NCBI RefSeq assembly: GCF_000633595.2
Contig: NZ_JIBU02000001.1
Coordinates: 1-64,000, forward strand
Reading direction: 5' to 3'
Length of the DNA: 64,000 nt
From: Clostridium drakei
GTDB taxonomy: Bacteria; Bacillota; Clostridia; Clostridiales; Clostridiaceae
In this document: piece by piece, positions 55,683 to 64,000 of the stretch
How positions within the stretch are numbered: the stretch's first letter is position 1
Layout of the letters: every line of letters begins with the position of its first letter
The notes under the pieces: generated by a model
Database searches by the model: none
What the model was told of the DNA's origin: nothing
What the model saw: the letters and a program-made list of their open reading frames with translations, nothing else
Translations under genes and position numbers: made by a program

Positions 55683-56063
55683 ATGGAAAAACAAATAATA
55701 AGTACAAAAAAAGCACCAGGTGCTGTAGGACCTTATTCACAAGCTGTTAAGGTTGGAAATTTATTATTTACATCAGGTCAAATTCCACTAGATCCTGAAA
55801 CAGGAAAATTAGTTGAAGGAGATATTAAGAAAGCTACTGAAAGATCTTTAGAAAATATAAAAGCTTTACTTGAGGAAGCTGGAACATCTTTTGATAAAGT
55901 TGTTAAAACAACTGTATTTGTAAAAGATATGGGAGACTTTGCTGCTGTTAATGAAGTTTATGCAAAATACTTTACAAAAGATATGCCAGCAAGATCTTGC
56001 GTACAAGTAACACTCCCAAAAGACGCTTTAGTTGAAATAGAAGTAATAGCTTTAGTAGACTAA
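55683..56063 (+). CDS. ridA: RidA family 2-iminobutanoate/2-iminopropanoate deaminase
   Basis: 126 residues, with [25 protein letters not shown] and the active-site arginine in [13 protein letters not shown]. It detoxifies imines released by PLP enzymes. It has its own TATAAT (55603-55608) and AGGAGG, and a terminator, so it is a single-gene unit. It is the second RidA in this window and the likelier housekeeping copy. Confidence 0.94.
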   Translation: MEKQIISTKKAPGAVGPYSQAVKVGNLLFTSGQIPLDPETGKLVEGDIKKATERSLENIKALLEEAGTSFDKVVKTTVFVKDMGDFAAVNEVYAKYFTKDMPARSCVQVTLPKDALVEIEVIALVD

Positions 56064-56085
56064 TTAAAATTACATACTTATAATA

Positions 56086-56113
56086 AAGAGTGAACTTAAA
56101 GGTTCACTCTTTG
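56086..56113 (+). terminator. Terminator after ridA
   Basis: AAAGAGTGAAC (56086-56096) pairs with GTTCACTCTTT (56103-56113), 6-base loop. The T-run is short. Confidence 0.8.
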
Positions 56114-56174
56114 TGCATAGAAAACAAAAATATATATAACTATAAGATTAAATTTAAATCCTAAGGAGCAGTGT

Positions 56175-57077
56175 ATGGAGAAAAATAAGCTTATTTTTAG
56201 AGTAAAAGGTAATGAAGAAGGTATGAAGCTTAGAGCATACCTTAAAGATGTTCAAAAACTTTCAAGCAGGCTTATTAAAGGAGCAGCACTTGATGGAAGA
56301 ATAAGTATAAATAATAATAGAGTTAAGTTAAATTATGTTATTAAACTTGATGATGAAATAGCCTTTGATGTAGAGAAAAAGGAAAGTCAAAATATAGAAC
56401 CAGAAAAAATAGATATAGATGTAGTTTATGAGGATAGTGATCTTATAGTAGTAAATAAACAGCCAGGTATAGTGGTTCATCCTACAAAGAGTTATCCAAA
56501 TGGGACTTTAGCTAATGGACTTTTATATTATTTTAAAGAAAAAGGAGAGCAATGTATAGTAAGATTAGTGAGCAGATTGGATATGGATACTTCAGGTCTT
56601 ATTATAATAGCTAAAAATCAATTTGCACATATGAGTTTGGCTAGAGACATGCATAAGGAAGATTTTGAAAAAAGTTATTTGGCTGTAGTACATGGTAATT
56701 TGAAAGAAAAGGAAGGAATAATAAACCTTCCTATATATAGAACTGATGATGGAAGTATAAGAAGAGTTGTTGATGAAAGAGGACAGGAAAGTATAACCTG
56801 TTACAGTGTTCAGGAAAGTTTTAATAAGGGAGATTTAATTAAGCTGACTTTAAAGACTGGAAGAACACATCAAATAAGGGTTCATATGACACATATCGGA
56901 CATCCGTTATATGGTGATACTCTATACGGACAAATTGATGATAAGGAATATATAGAAAGGCAGGCTTTACACGCATATAGACTAGTATTTCCACATCCTA
57001 GAACTAGAGAAATGTTAGAATTGGAAATAGGACTTCCAAAAGATTTACAAGAGTTAATAGAGAAAATAAAAAAATGA
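56175..57077 (+). CDS. RluD-type 23S rRNA pseudouridine synthase
   Basis: 300 residues: an N-terminal S4-like RNA-binding domain (about 10-80) and a catalytic domain with the RluA/RluD motif RLVSRLDMDTSGL, containing the active-site aspartate. RluD acts on helix 69 of 23S rRNA; the exact target here is not decided by motif. AAGGAG precedes ATG 56175. A shared terminator separates it from the convergent dacF. Confidence 0.88.
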   Translation: MEKNKLIFRVKGNEEGMKLRAYLKDVQKLSSRLIKGAALDGRISINNNRVKLNYVIKLDDEIAFDVEKKESQNIEPEKIDIDVVYEDSDLIVVNKQPGIVVHPTKSYPNGTLANGLLYYFKEKGEQCIVRLVSRLDMDTSGLIIIAKNQFAHMSLARDMHKEDFEKSYLAVVHGNLKEKEGIINLPIYRTDDGSIRRVVDERGQESITCYSVQESFNKGDLIKLTLKTGRTHQIRVHMTHIGHPLYGDTLYGQIDDKEYIERQALHAYRLVFPHPRTREMLELEIGLPKDLQELIEKIKK

Positions 57078-57108
57078 TGACCTTATATATAAAGTCATCA
57101 TTTTTTTT
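57071..57108. terminator. Bidirectional terminator
   Basis: AATGATGAC pairs with GTCATCATT around a 12-base loop, with A-run on one side and T-run on the other, between convergent genes. Confidence 0.85.
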
Positions 57109-58345
57109 ATTCTTTATTAAATAACTTATTAAATAATTTATATTTTTTAAACATGAAAATTGCGCCTCCGATTATTATCAGTACGCCAGGAATTAAATAT
57201 TCCATTTTTACATTCATGCTTTTAAATGGGCTTGATTGAAGTACTTGTTTTAATTCATGGCTAGTACCACTTGTAAGTTTTAAAGTACCCAGATTCTCAT
57301 TGTTTTTAACTACAGTTCCCTCTGCAATTGTATCTCCTGTTTTGAAAAATTTAACACTTAAATTTTCGTCCTTAAGAACAAATTTTGGTGCAGGAGAAGT
57401 ATCTTCTTTTAATTTAACGTAGTAAAAATTTGAAGCTGCTAAAAGAGGTACTGTTACGCCATTATTATTATATGTAGTAACAAGATCTCCTTTTTTATAC
57501 AATAGTACACTTTCAAAAGTACTAAAACCATAATTAAACAAATTAACTGCGTCTGGGAAGAATGTCTTATTTTTATCATGTACTAAGGCTACTATAAGTT
57601 TTTGACCATTTCTTGTAGCATATGATACATAAGAATGTTCTGATTGAGTAGTATAACCAGTTTTACCACCTTGGCATCCATCATAATAAAGTTGTGAAGA
57701 TTTTTGTATTAGCTTATTTTCATTCCATAAAGGTCTTTTCACAGCAGATTTGTTTGTTGGGGGTATCTCATAGAAACTGGTACTAGCAATTTGTGTGTAT
57801 TCGGGTTTATTAGATAATTCTCTCATTATAAGAGCTAAATCTTTTGCAGAGGTTTTATGTTTTTCGTTATATAATCCACTAGGATTAACAAAATTTGAAT
57901 TTTTACAGCCTAGTTCTAAAGCTCTTTTATTCATTAATACTGCAAAGTTATCTATTGATCCACCTACATGTTCTGCTAGTGCTTCAGCACAATCATTTCC
58001 AGATTGAAGCATCAAACCATATAATAGATCTCTAACTTTTAATTGTTCACCTTCAAACAAGTATATTTTACTTCCATCCACTATAGGTGGATTTTTTCCT
58101 ACTGTTACTACATCATCTAATTTACATTTTTCTAAAGTCAAAAGTGCAGTCATGAGCTTTGTAGTAGAAGCAGGAGGATAAGCAGAATTTTCATTTTTCC
58201 CATATAAAACATATCCTGTTATTGCATCCATAAGCACTACACTATCAGCAGAAACAGTTGGAGGATCAGCTTTTGCTTGTGCTTTGAGTGGAGCACTTGA
58301 AAGTAAAAATACAAAACTCATCATAAAAATTAATAATTTTTTCAT
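57107..58345 (-). CDS. dacF: D-alanyl-D-alanine carboxypeptidase (penicillin-binding protein 5 type)
   Basis: 412 residues: an N-terminal signal peptide (about 1-25, MKKLLIFMMSFVFLLSS), a peptidase S11 domain with SxxK (STTKL), SGN (QSGNDC) and KTG (GGKTGYTT) motifs, a PBP5 C-terminal domain and a final membrane helix (about 388-405). It trims D-Ala from cell-wall stem peptides. The start is the ATG at 58345 after GAGGAGG; 58363 is upstream of the ribosome binding site. The gene name is family-level. Confidence 0.9.
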   Translation of the reverse strand: MKKLLIFMMSFVFLLSSAPLKAQAKADPPTVSADSVVLMDAITGYVLYGKNENSAYPPASTTKLMTALLTLEKCKLDDVVTVGKNPPIVDGSKIYLFEGEQLKVRDLLYGLMLQSGNDCAEALAEHVGGSIDNFAVLMNKRALELGCKNSNFVNPSGLYNEKHKTSAKDLALIMRELSNKPEYTQIASTSFYEIPPTNKSAVKRPLWNENKLIQKSSQLYYDGCQGGKTGYTTQSEHSYVSYATRNGQKLIVALVHDKNKTFFPDAVNLFNYGFSTFESVLLYKKGDLVTTYNNNGVTVPLLAASNFYYVKLKEDTSPAPKFVLKDENLSVKFFKTGDTIAEGTVVKNNENLGTLKLTSGTSHELKQVLQSSPFKSMNVKMEYLIPGVLIIIGGAIFMFKKYKLFNKLFNKE

Positions 58346-58474
58346 TTTAGCCTCCTCAAACATCGTTAATCATAATTATATCAAAAAAGTTTTATTTTTG
58401 CGACAGAATTTTTTAAACATGTCAATAATTTAAATAGTGTAATAAGAAAATATGTTTTATTTTGGAGGTTTATA

Positions 58475-59065
58475 ATGAATAAAAAAAAGAAAATTATAGG
58501 TTCTATAGTTATTTTGGTCATATTTACAATATTTTTAATAACAGGATATATTTTATCAAGACCATCAAAGGATTTAAATTCTAAAGAAGTTTTTAATGAT
58601 GCAACAGTTGTAGAAAGTAAAGATAATAAAGATATGACCATTTATATAAATGGAGAAGTTAAAAAACCAGGAGTTTACAAACTAAAGTCTGGAAGTCGAG
58701 TACAAGATTTACTAAATTCTGCAGGAGGATTTAATGAAACTGCAGATAAAACAAAATTGAATCTTGCAAAAAAACTTAAAGATGAAGACTATATATATGT
58801 AGATAAACAAAATGATAAAAATCCGTCAGCTTCTTCAGGAAGTAATGCAAATTCTAATGCAGCATCAGATGGAAAAGTGAATATAAATACTGCTACTAAA
58901 GAACAATTGAAGACTGTATCGGGGATAGGTGATGTGACAGCTCAGAAGATAATAGATTATAGAGAAAAAAATGGTTCATTTAATTCTATTGAAGATTTAA
59001 AGAAAGTTGGAAGAATAGGGGATAAGAGTTTAGAAAAAATTAAGGACAAAATAGAGGTTAGATAA
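58475..59065 (+). CDS. comEA: ComEA family DNA-binding protein
   Basis: 196 residues: one membrane helix (about 8-28), a SLBB domain (about 55-105, NGEVKKPGVYKLKSGSRVQD), a flexible Ser/Asn-rich linker and a C-terminal helix-hairpin-helix DNA-binding domain (VNINTATKEQLKTVSGIGDV). ComEA binds incoming DNA at the outer face of the membrane in natural transformation. No comEC is nearby. TGGAGG precedes the ATG. Confidence 0.92.
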   Translation: MNKKKKIIGSIVILVIFTIFLITGYILSRPSKDLNSKEVFNDATVVESKDNKDMTIYINGEVKKPGVYKLKSGSRVQDLLNSAGGFNETADKTKLNLAKKLKDEDYIYVDKQNDKNPSASSGSNANSNAASDGKVNINTATKEQLKTVSGIGDVTAQKIIDYREKNGSFNSIEDLKKVGRIGDKSLEKIKDKIEVR

Positions 59066-59136
59066 AGTAAAAGCTATACTTATAACTAAAAGTAAAGTAT
59101 TATATATATGTGATTATGAATTTAGGAGGTGCTATT

Positions 59137-60171
59137 GTGTCTACAACAAGACTTACACAGTTAACAAAAACTTCTGGATGAGCAGCTAAAATAGGGCCGG
59201 AGACCCTTGAAAAGATTTTAGGAAAGCTGCCAAAAATGGAAAGTGAAAATTTAATAGTTGGAATAGAAACTTCTGATGATGCAGCAGTATATAAATTAAA
59301 TGATGAAATGGCAGTAATTCAAACACTGGATTTTTTTACTCCAGTAGTAGATGATCCTTATACTTTTGGACAGATAGCTGCGGCTAACTCATTAAGCGAT
59401 GTATATGCTATGGGTGGGAAGCCAACAGTAGCTTTAAATATAGTTTGTTTTCCTACTTGTATATCTATAGATATTTTAGGAGAAATACTTAGAGGTGGAG
59501 CGGATAAGGTATTAGAATCAGGTGCAGTCGTAGTAGGAGGTCATACTGTAGAAGATAGTGAACCTAAGTATGGATTATCTGTTATGGGACTTGTTCATCC
59601 AGATAAAATTCTTAAAAATTATGGATCAAAAGTAGGAGATGTAGTTATAATAACAAAACCATTAGGAATAGGCATAATAAATACTGCCATAAAAGGAGAA
59701 GTAGCATCAAAGGAAGCTTACAACAAGGCAGTTAAAGTTATGTCAACTTTAAATAAGTATGCAGGAGAAATTGTAGCAAAGTATAATTTAAGTGCTTGTA
59801 CAGATATAACAGGCTTTGGCATCATGGGACATGGATATGAAATGGCTTCTTCTTCAAAGGTTACTTTAAAAATTTATTCAGATAGAATACCTTATATAGA
59901 AGAAGCAAAGGAATATGCAGAAATGGGTTTAGTGCCTGCAGGCTCATATAACAATAGAAATTATATAAATGGGAAATATGAATTAAAAAATATACCTGAA
60001 TGGATGAAAGATATATTGTTTGACCCTCAAACATCAGGTGGACTTTTAATTACATGTTCTAAGGAAGAAGGAGAAAAAATCATGAAAGAACTTCTTACTT
60101 TGGAAATGCCATCAGCTGTTATTGGAGAAGTTATAGAGCAGCAGGGTGAAAATTATATAATAGTTGAATAA
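59137..60171 (+). CDS. selD: Selenide, water dikinase with selenocysteine
   Basis: 344 residues if read through UGA at 59179-59181 (codon 15) as selenocysteine: the N-terminus TKTSG-U-AAK matches SelD, whose active site carries Cys or Sec at this position. The GTG start at 59137 follows AGGAGG; the first ATG (59236) would delete the active site. The ATP-binding parts (DDAAVYKLNDEMAVIQTLDF, GGHTVEDSEPKYG) and the C-terminal domain are intact. It makes selenophosphate for Sec-tRNA. It leads the selD-selA-selB operon. Confidence 0.93.
59179..59210 (+). promoter_or_regulatory. SECIS-like hairpin of selD
   Basis: AGGG (59193-59196) pairs with CCCT (59204-59207), loop CCGGAGA, about 12 bases 3' of the UGA. 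The loop is not the E. coli fdhF GGUCU, so SelB recognition may rely on other bases. Confidence 0.5.
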
Positions 60172-60196
60172 GTAAATACATAAGAGGTGATATTAG

Positions 60197-61579
60197 TTGG
60201 GAAAAAAAGATTTATTAAGAAAATTACCTAAAATGGATGAGCTTTTAAAAGAAGATATAGTGATAGATAGATTAAATGATACCATGAGAACATTAGTTAT
60301 AGATTCACTAAGGTCTTCTATAGATGAATATAGAGAGAGTATATTAAAAGATAAAATAAATGACTTTGAAAAAGAAGATATATTATCAAAATTTCAAGAG
60401 ATTTTAGAAAATAGTAAAGAACCAAACCTTAAAAGTGTAATAAATGCTACAGGAGTAGTTATACATACTAATTTAGGAAGATCAATACTTTCTAAAGAAG
60501 CTGTAGAAAACGTTATAGGAGTAGCAGCAAATTACAATAACTTAGAATATGATCTAAAAAAAGGTCAAAGAGGTTCCAGATATAGTCATGTAGAGGAACT
60601 CATAAAAAAAGTAACAGGTGCAGAAGCAGCTTTAGTTGTAAATAATAATGCAGCAGCTGTAATGCTGGTTTTAAATACGTTATGTAAGGATAAGGAAGCC
60701 ATAGTTTCTCGTGGCCAACTTGTAGAAATAGGAGGGTCTTTTAGAGTTCCAGATGTAATGATTTTTAGTGGTGCCAGCCTTGTGGAAGTTGGAACTACAA
60801 ATAGAACTCATTTATATGATTATGAAAATAATATAAATGAAAATACAGGAGTTTTACTTAAGGTCCATACATCAAATTTTAAAATACTTGGATTTACAGA
60901 GGACGTTTCATTAGAAGAATTAGTAGCACTTGGAAAAGATAAGTCCATACCTGTAATTGAAGATATAGGTAGTGGAACTTTAGTTGATTTTTCAAAATAT
61001 AATTTTGTATATGAACCTACAGTTCAGGAAAGTATACGAAGAGGTGTAGATGTAGTTACCTTCAGTGGAGATAAAATGCTCGGAGGACCTCAGGCAGGAA
61101 TAATTGTAGGAAAAAAAGAATTTGTAAATAAGATGAAGAAAAATCAACTTACCAGGGCACTAAGAATAGACAAAATGACATTAGCTGCTTTAGAGGGTAC
61201 CATCAAATATTATTTAGATGAAAAAGAAGCAATAGAAAAAATACCTACTCTTCATATGATATTAAGTAGTAAAGATGAGCATAAAAAAAGAGCCTATTCA
61301 CTAAAAAGAAAACTTCAAAATAAAAGCAAGGAATTTAAATTTTCTGTAGAAGAAGATTATTCTATGGTAGGTGGAGGATCTATGCCTATAGAAAAAATTC
61401 CAACTTATGTTATAAAGGTTAAAAGTAATAAATACAAACCTGAAGAATTGGAAGTTATGTTAAGAAAAAATAAGGTTCCAATAATAGTAAGGGTATCTAA
61501 TGATGAAGTTATTATGGATGTAAGAACTATGTTTGATGAAGATTTTAATACTGTTGCTGGAACATTTAGTAACTTCTAA
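60197..61579 (+). CDS. selA: L-seryl-tRNA(Sec) selenium transferase
   Basis: 460 residues. PLP-dependent fold type I, with the lysine in [14 protein letters not shown] (Lys about 294), and typical [15 protein letters not shown]. It converts Ser-tRNA-Sec to Sec-tRNA-Sec using selenophosphate. The start is TTG 60197 with GAGGTGAT; 25 bases after selD. Confidence 0.94.
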   Translation: MGKKDLLRKLPKMDELLKEDIVIDRLNDTMRTLVIDSLRSSIDEYRESILKDKINDFEKEDILSKFQEILENSKEPNLKSVINATGVVIHTNLGRSILSKEAVENVIGVAANYNNLEYDLKKGQRGSRYSHVEELIKKVTGAEAALVVNNNAAAVMLVLNTLCKDKEAIVSRGQLVEIGGSFRVPDVMIFSGASLVEVGTTNRTHLYDYENNINENTGVLLKVHTSNFKILGFTEDVSLEELVALGKDKSIPVIEDIGSGTLVDFSKYNFVYEPTVQESIRRGVDVVTFSGDKMLGGPQAGIIVGKKEFVNKMKKNQLTRALRIDKMTLAALEGTIKYYLDEKEAIEKIPTLHMILSSKDEHKKRAYSLKRKLQNKSKEFKFSVEEDYSMVGGGSMPIEKIPTYVIKVKSNKYKPEELEVMLRKNKVPIIVRVSNDEVIMDVRTMFDEDFNTVAGTFSNF

Positions 61580-61621
61580 ACAAATTGGAAAACATACTTA
61601 TAACAGAAAGGATGTGAACTT

Positions 61622-63526
61622 ATGAAGCATATTATAATAGGTACAGCAGGCCATATAGATCATGGTAAAACAACTCTTATAAAGGCTTTGACGGGAAGAG
61701 AAACGGATACTTTAAGAGAAGAAAAGGAAAGAGGTATATCCATAAATTTAGGATTCACGTTTTTTGATTTACCTTCAGGAAGAAGAGCAGGTATTATAGA
61801 TGTTCCAGGTCATGAAAAATTTATAAAAAATATGCTGGCTGGTGTAAGCGGTATAGATATAGTAATAATGGTAATTGCAGCAGATGAAGGTATAATGCCT
61901 CAAACGAGGGAACATTTTGAAATACTTCAACTTTTAAATATAAAAAGAGGGCTAATTGCACTTACAAAATCAGATTTAGTAGATGAAGAATGGATTTCTA
62001 TGATTAAAGAGGATATAAAAGAAGAATTTAAAGGTACATTTTTGGAAAATGCGCCTATACATACAGTTTCTTCTAAAACAAAAGTTGGATTGGATTCATT
62101 AATAAAGGATGTAGATGAACTTACAGAAGAAGTTGATGCAAAGGATACCCAAGGACATTTTAGACTTCCTGTGGATAGGGTTTTTTCAGTAAGTGGATTT
62201 GGTACTATAGTAACAGGTACTGTGATTAGTGGAATGATCAAAGAAGGTGAAAACATAGAAATTTATCCTTCTAAGGAAGTATCAAAGGTAAGGGGAATTC
62301 AAGTACATGATAAATCTGTAAAAACAGCAGAAGCAGGACAAAGATGTGCCATAAATATAGCTAATATAAAAACTAGTGCTGTAAAAAGAGGAGATGTAAT
62401 TGCTGCTGCAAATTTAATGGAACCTTCCCTTATGATAGATTGTAAGCTGTACTATTTAAAAAGTGCATCCAGGCCTTTAGAAAATAGACAGAGGGTTAGA
62501 GTTTATCATGGAACTAGTGAGATAATATGTAGAGTTGTGATATTGGATAAGGAAGAGTTAAACCAAGGAGAAGAAGCTTATGTTCAATTAAGATTGGAGA
62601 AGCCTTTAACAGCTCAAAGAAATGATAGATTTGTAATAAGAAGTTATTCTCCAATGTATACCATAGGTGGTGGGTCTATAATAGATCCTTTAGCTAAAAA
62701 AGCAAAAAGATTTGATAAAAAGTACTTGGAAGAGTTAAAAGTGAAAGAAAGCGGTAAAACTGAAAATATAATTGAAAACAATGTTAAAAAGTTAAGTGAT
62801 CAGTATCCTAAGGCTTCTGATATACTTAAAGCTTTAGGAAAAAACGAAGAACAAATTGAAGAAAAGCTTCAGCTGCTTGTAAATGAAAATAAAATAGTGA
62901 GATTTGATACAGGTGATAAAGCTGTATATGTTCATAAAGAATATATTAATAATAAAGTAAATAGCATGTGCGACTTACTAGAAGGATTTCACAAAGAAAA
63001 TCCTTTAAAATTGGGAATATCTAAAGAGGAAATAAAAAACAAAGTATTCAAAGGTATAAAACAAAAAATATATGATGAAGTACTAGAGTTATTTGTTAAG
63101 GATAATAAAATAAGCATACATGGCAGTTTTGTTTCATTAGCAGGTTTCACTATTAAATATACTAAAGATCAGAAAAATACAAGAGATAACATTATAAATG
63201 CATTTAAAGCTGCTAAATTTTCTCCACCTAAGTATGGTGAACTAGAAGAAAAACAAGAAGATAAGAAAAGCTTTAAAATGATATTTGATTCCTTATTAGA
63301 TGAAGGGACTATAGTTAAAGTATCAGAGGATTGCTTATTCTTGAAAGAGGATTATGATAAGGTTAAGGAACTTATAGTTAATTTCATAAATACCAATGGA
63401 AGTTTAACCTTAGCTCAGCTTAGAGACGAGCTTAATACAAGCAGAAAGTATGCTATGGCACTAATAGAACATTTTGATGGAATAAAATTGACCAAAAGAG
63501 TGGATGATAAGAGAGTACTTTATTAA
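61622..63526 (+). CDS. selB: Selenocysteine-specific elongation factor
   Basis: 634 residues. EF-Tu-like domains with GTPase motifs (GTAGHIDHGKTTL, DVPGHE, TKSD) are followed by the SelB winged-helix C-terminal region that binds the SECIS mRNA hairpin. It delivers Sec-tRNA-Sec to UGA in fdhA and selD. AAAGGATG precedes ATG 61622, 42 bases after selA. Confidence 0.94.
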   Translation: MKHIIIGTAGHIDHGKTTLIKALTGRETDTLREEKERGISINLGFTFFDLPSGRRAGIIDVPGHEKFIKNMLAGVSGIDIVIMVIAADEGIMPQTREHFEILQLLNIKRGLIALTKSDLVDEEWISMIKEDIKEEFKGTFLENAPIHTVSSKTKVGLDSLIKDVDELTEEVDAKDTQGHFRLPVDRVFSVSGFGTIVTGTVISGMIKEGENIEIYPSKEVSKVRGIQVHDKSVKTAEAGQRCAINIANIKTSAVKRGDVIAAANLMEPSLMIDCKLYYLKSASRPLENRQRVRVYHGTSEIICRVVILDKEELNQGEEAYVQLRLEKPLTAQRNDRFVIRSYSPMYTIGGGSIIDPLAKKAKRFDKKYLEELKVKESGKTENIIENNVKKLSDQYPKASDILKALGKNEEQIEEKLQLLVNENKIVRFDTGDKAVYVHKEYINNKVNSMCDLLEGFHKENPLKLGISKEEIKNKVFKGIKQKIYDEVLELFVKDNKISIHGSFVSLAGFTIKYTKDQKNTRDNIINAFKAAKFSPPKYGELEEKQEDKKSFKMIFDSLLDEGTIVKVSEDCLFLKEDYDKVKELIVNFINTNGSLTLAQLRDELNTSRKYAMALIEHFDGIKLTKRVDDKRVLY

Positions 63527-63864
63527 AGTTCGTTAAATTAAGAATTATAACTATACATTGTTTTTGTCAAAACAATTTTAATATTTTTTAAATAAAATTG
63601 TATTAACAGTCGTATAATTCATAATTATATGTTGATAAAATATGCAGTTTAAAAAATTTTGAAAAAATATGCTTAAAAAGTAACAAACTATGTTGAAAAA
63701 AGTTGACATAAACAGAATCTTAATTTATAATAACTAAGTGTAATGGATTGCAGTGCTAACTATTAAGATTTTTAATACGTTGCAATTTCATTTAAAACTT
63801 TGTACAATATAACAAGTTTTGATTCATAGTTTTAACTATAGTGAATTAAATATGTTATTAATAA
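63527..63864. other. Gap between selB and tRNA-Sec
   Basis: About 340 bases with no gene. It contains the tRNA-Sec promoter and a roughly 130-base leader. Confidence 0.5.
63703..63731 (+). promoter_or_regulatory. Consensus vegetative promoter of tRNA-Sec
   Basis: TTGACA (63703-63708), 17 bases, TATAAT (63726-63731), about 135 bases before the tRNA. Confidence 0.8.
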
Positions 63865-63961
63865 GGGAGTAGATAGGTGCTGGTGTGCCTGCCGGTCTTC
63901 AAAACCGTTCTGTCGTGCTAAGACCACGATAGGTGGGTTCGATTCCCACATATTCCCGCCA
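63865..63961 (+). tRNA. selC: tRNA-Sec (anticodon UCA)
   Basis: A 97-base tRNA with anticodon TCA at 63899-63901 in the loop CTTCAAA. It has the Sec hallmarks of a 6-bp D-stem with 4-base loop (AGGTGC...GTGCCT), a long 8-bp variable arm (CTGTCGTG / CACGATAG) and an encoded CCA (63959-63961). The acceptor stem has seven pairs plus a G-A eighth position. It ends the sel locus. Confidence 0.95.
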
Positions 63962-64000
63962 ATTGAAAGGTATAACCTCTAAGTGTGTAATATCAATGTG

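Noticed and set aside
59236-60171. selD starting at ATG 59236
   Set aside because: This would remove the conserved N-terminal SG-U-AAK active site that is in frame from GTG 59137.

Overview
The window is low-GC, AT-biased DNA with strong AGGAGG-type ribosome binding sites, ATA/AGA-rich codons and sporulation-family genes, so it comes from a Clostridium. A selenocysteine formate dehydrogenase joined to a six-gene electron-bifurcating [FeFe]-hydrogenase set (fdhA-hytCBDE1AE2 layout) plus a complete selDAB-selC locus point to an acetogen of the C. ljungdahlii / C. autoethanogenum / C. carboxidivorans type. The species is inferred from gene content only.

Layout. (1) 1-3.3 kb: two chemotaxis receptors, one soluble with a PocR domain and one membrane-bound. 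(2) 3.4-12 kb: an accessory region with a decayed DUF5658-like gene, three serine-recombinase genes (one lacking the catalytic serine, one without a normal start codon, one large and intact), three copies of a hairpin leader, small orphan ORFs and a small membrane-protein gene with an in-frame TGA. A compositionally different HxlR / quinone reductase / PhzF / RidA cassette is embedded in it. The region ends in a 3' tRNA fragment (Leu-like) just after the large recombinase, which is probably an attachment site. (3) 12-12.9 kb: a candidate structured RNA and small ORFs. (4) 13.7-26.8 kb: hydCBA (three-subunit bifurcating hydrogenase), then fdhA (UGA/Sec at codon 139), then hytC-B-D-E1-A-E2. Together these encode H2, formate, NAD(P)H and ferredoxin interconversion. 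A sigma-54 activator on the opposite strand follows, with striking palindromes upstream of it.

(5) 28.8-58.3 kb: conserved Firmicute housekeeping DNA in the Bacillus-like order maf-radC-mreBCD-PBP2-minCDE-rodA-spoIVFA/FB-like-rng-rplU-prp-rpmA-obgE-yhbY-nadD-yqeK. It covers elongasome, septum placement, sporulation proteolysis, ribosome assembly and NAD synthesis. PBP2 is present as a tandem duplicate. RidA, RluD-type pseudouridine synthase, a D,D-carboxypeptidase and ComEA follow.

(6) 59.1-64 kb: selD (itself a predicted selenoprotein with UGA at codon 15), selA, selB and tRNA-Sec with its own consensus promoter. These make and insert the selenocysteine needed by fdhA and selD within this same window.

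No CRISPR array, rRNA or intact insertion sequence was seen. Protein names rest on motif recognition by eye; promoters, operators and RNA structures are pattern-level calls.
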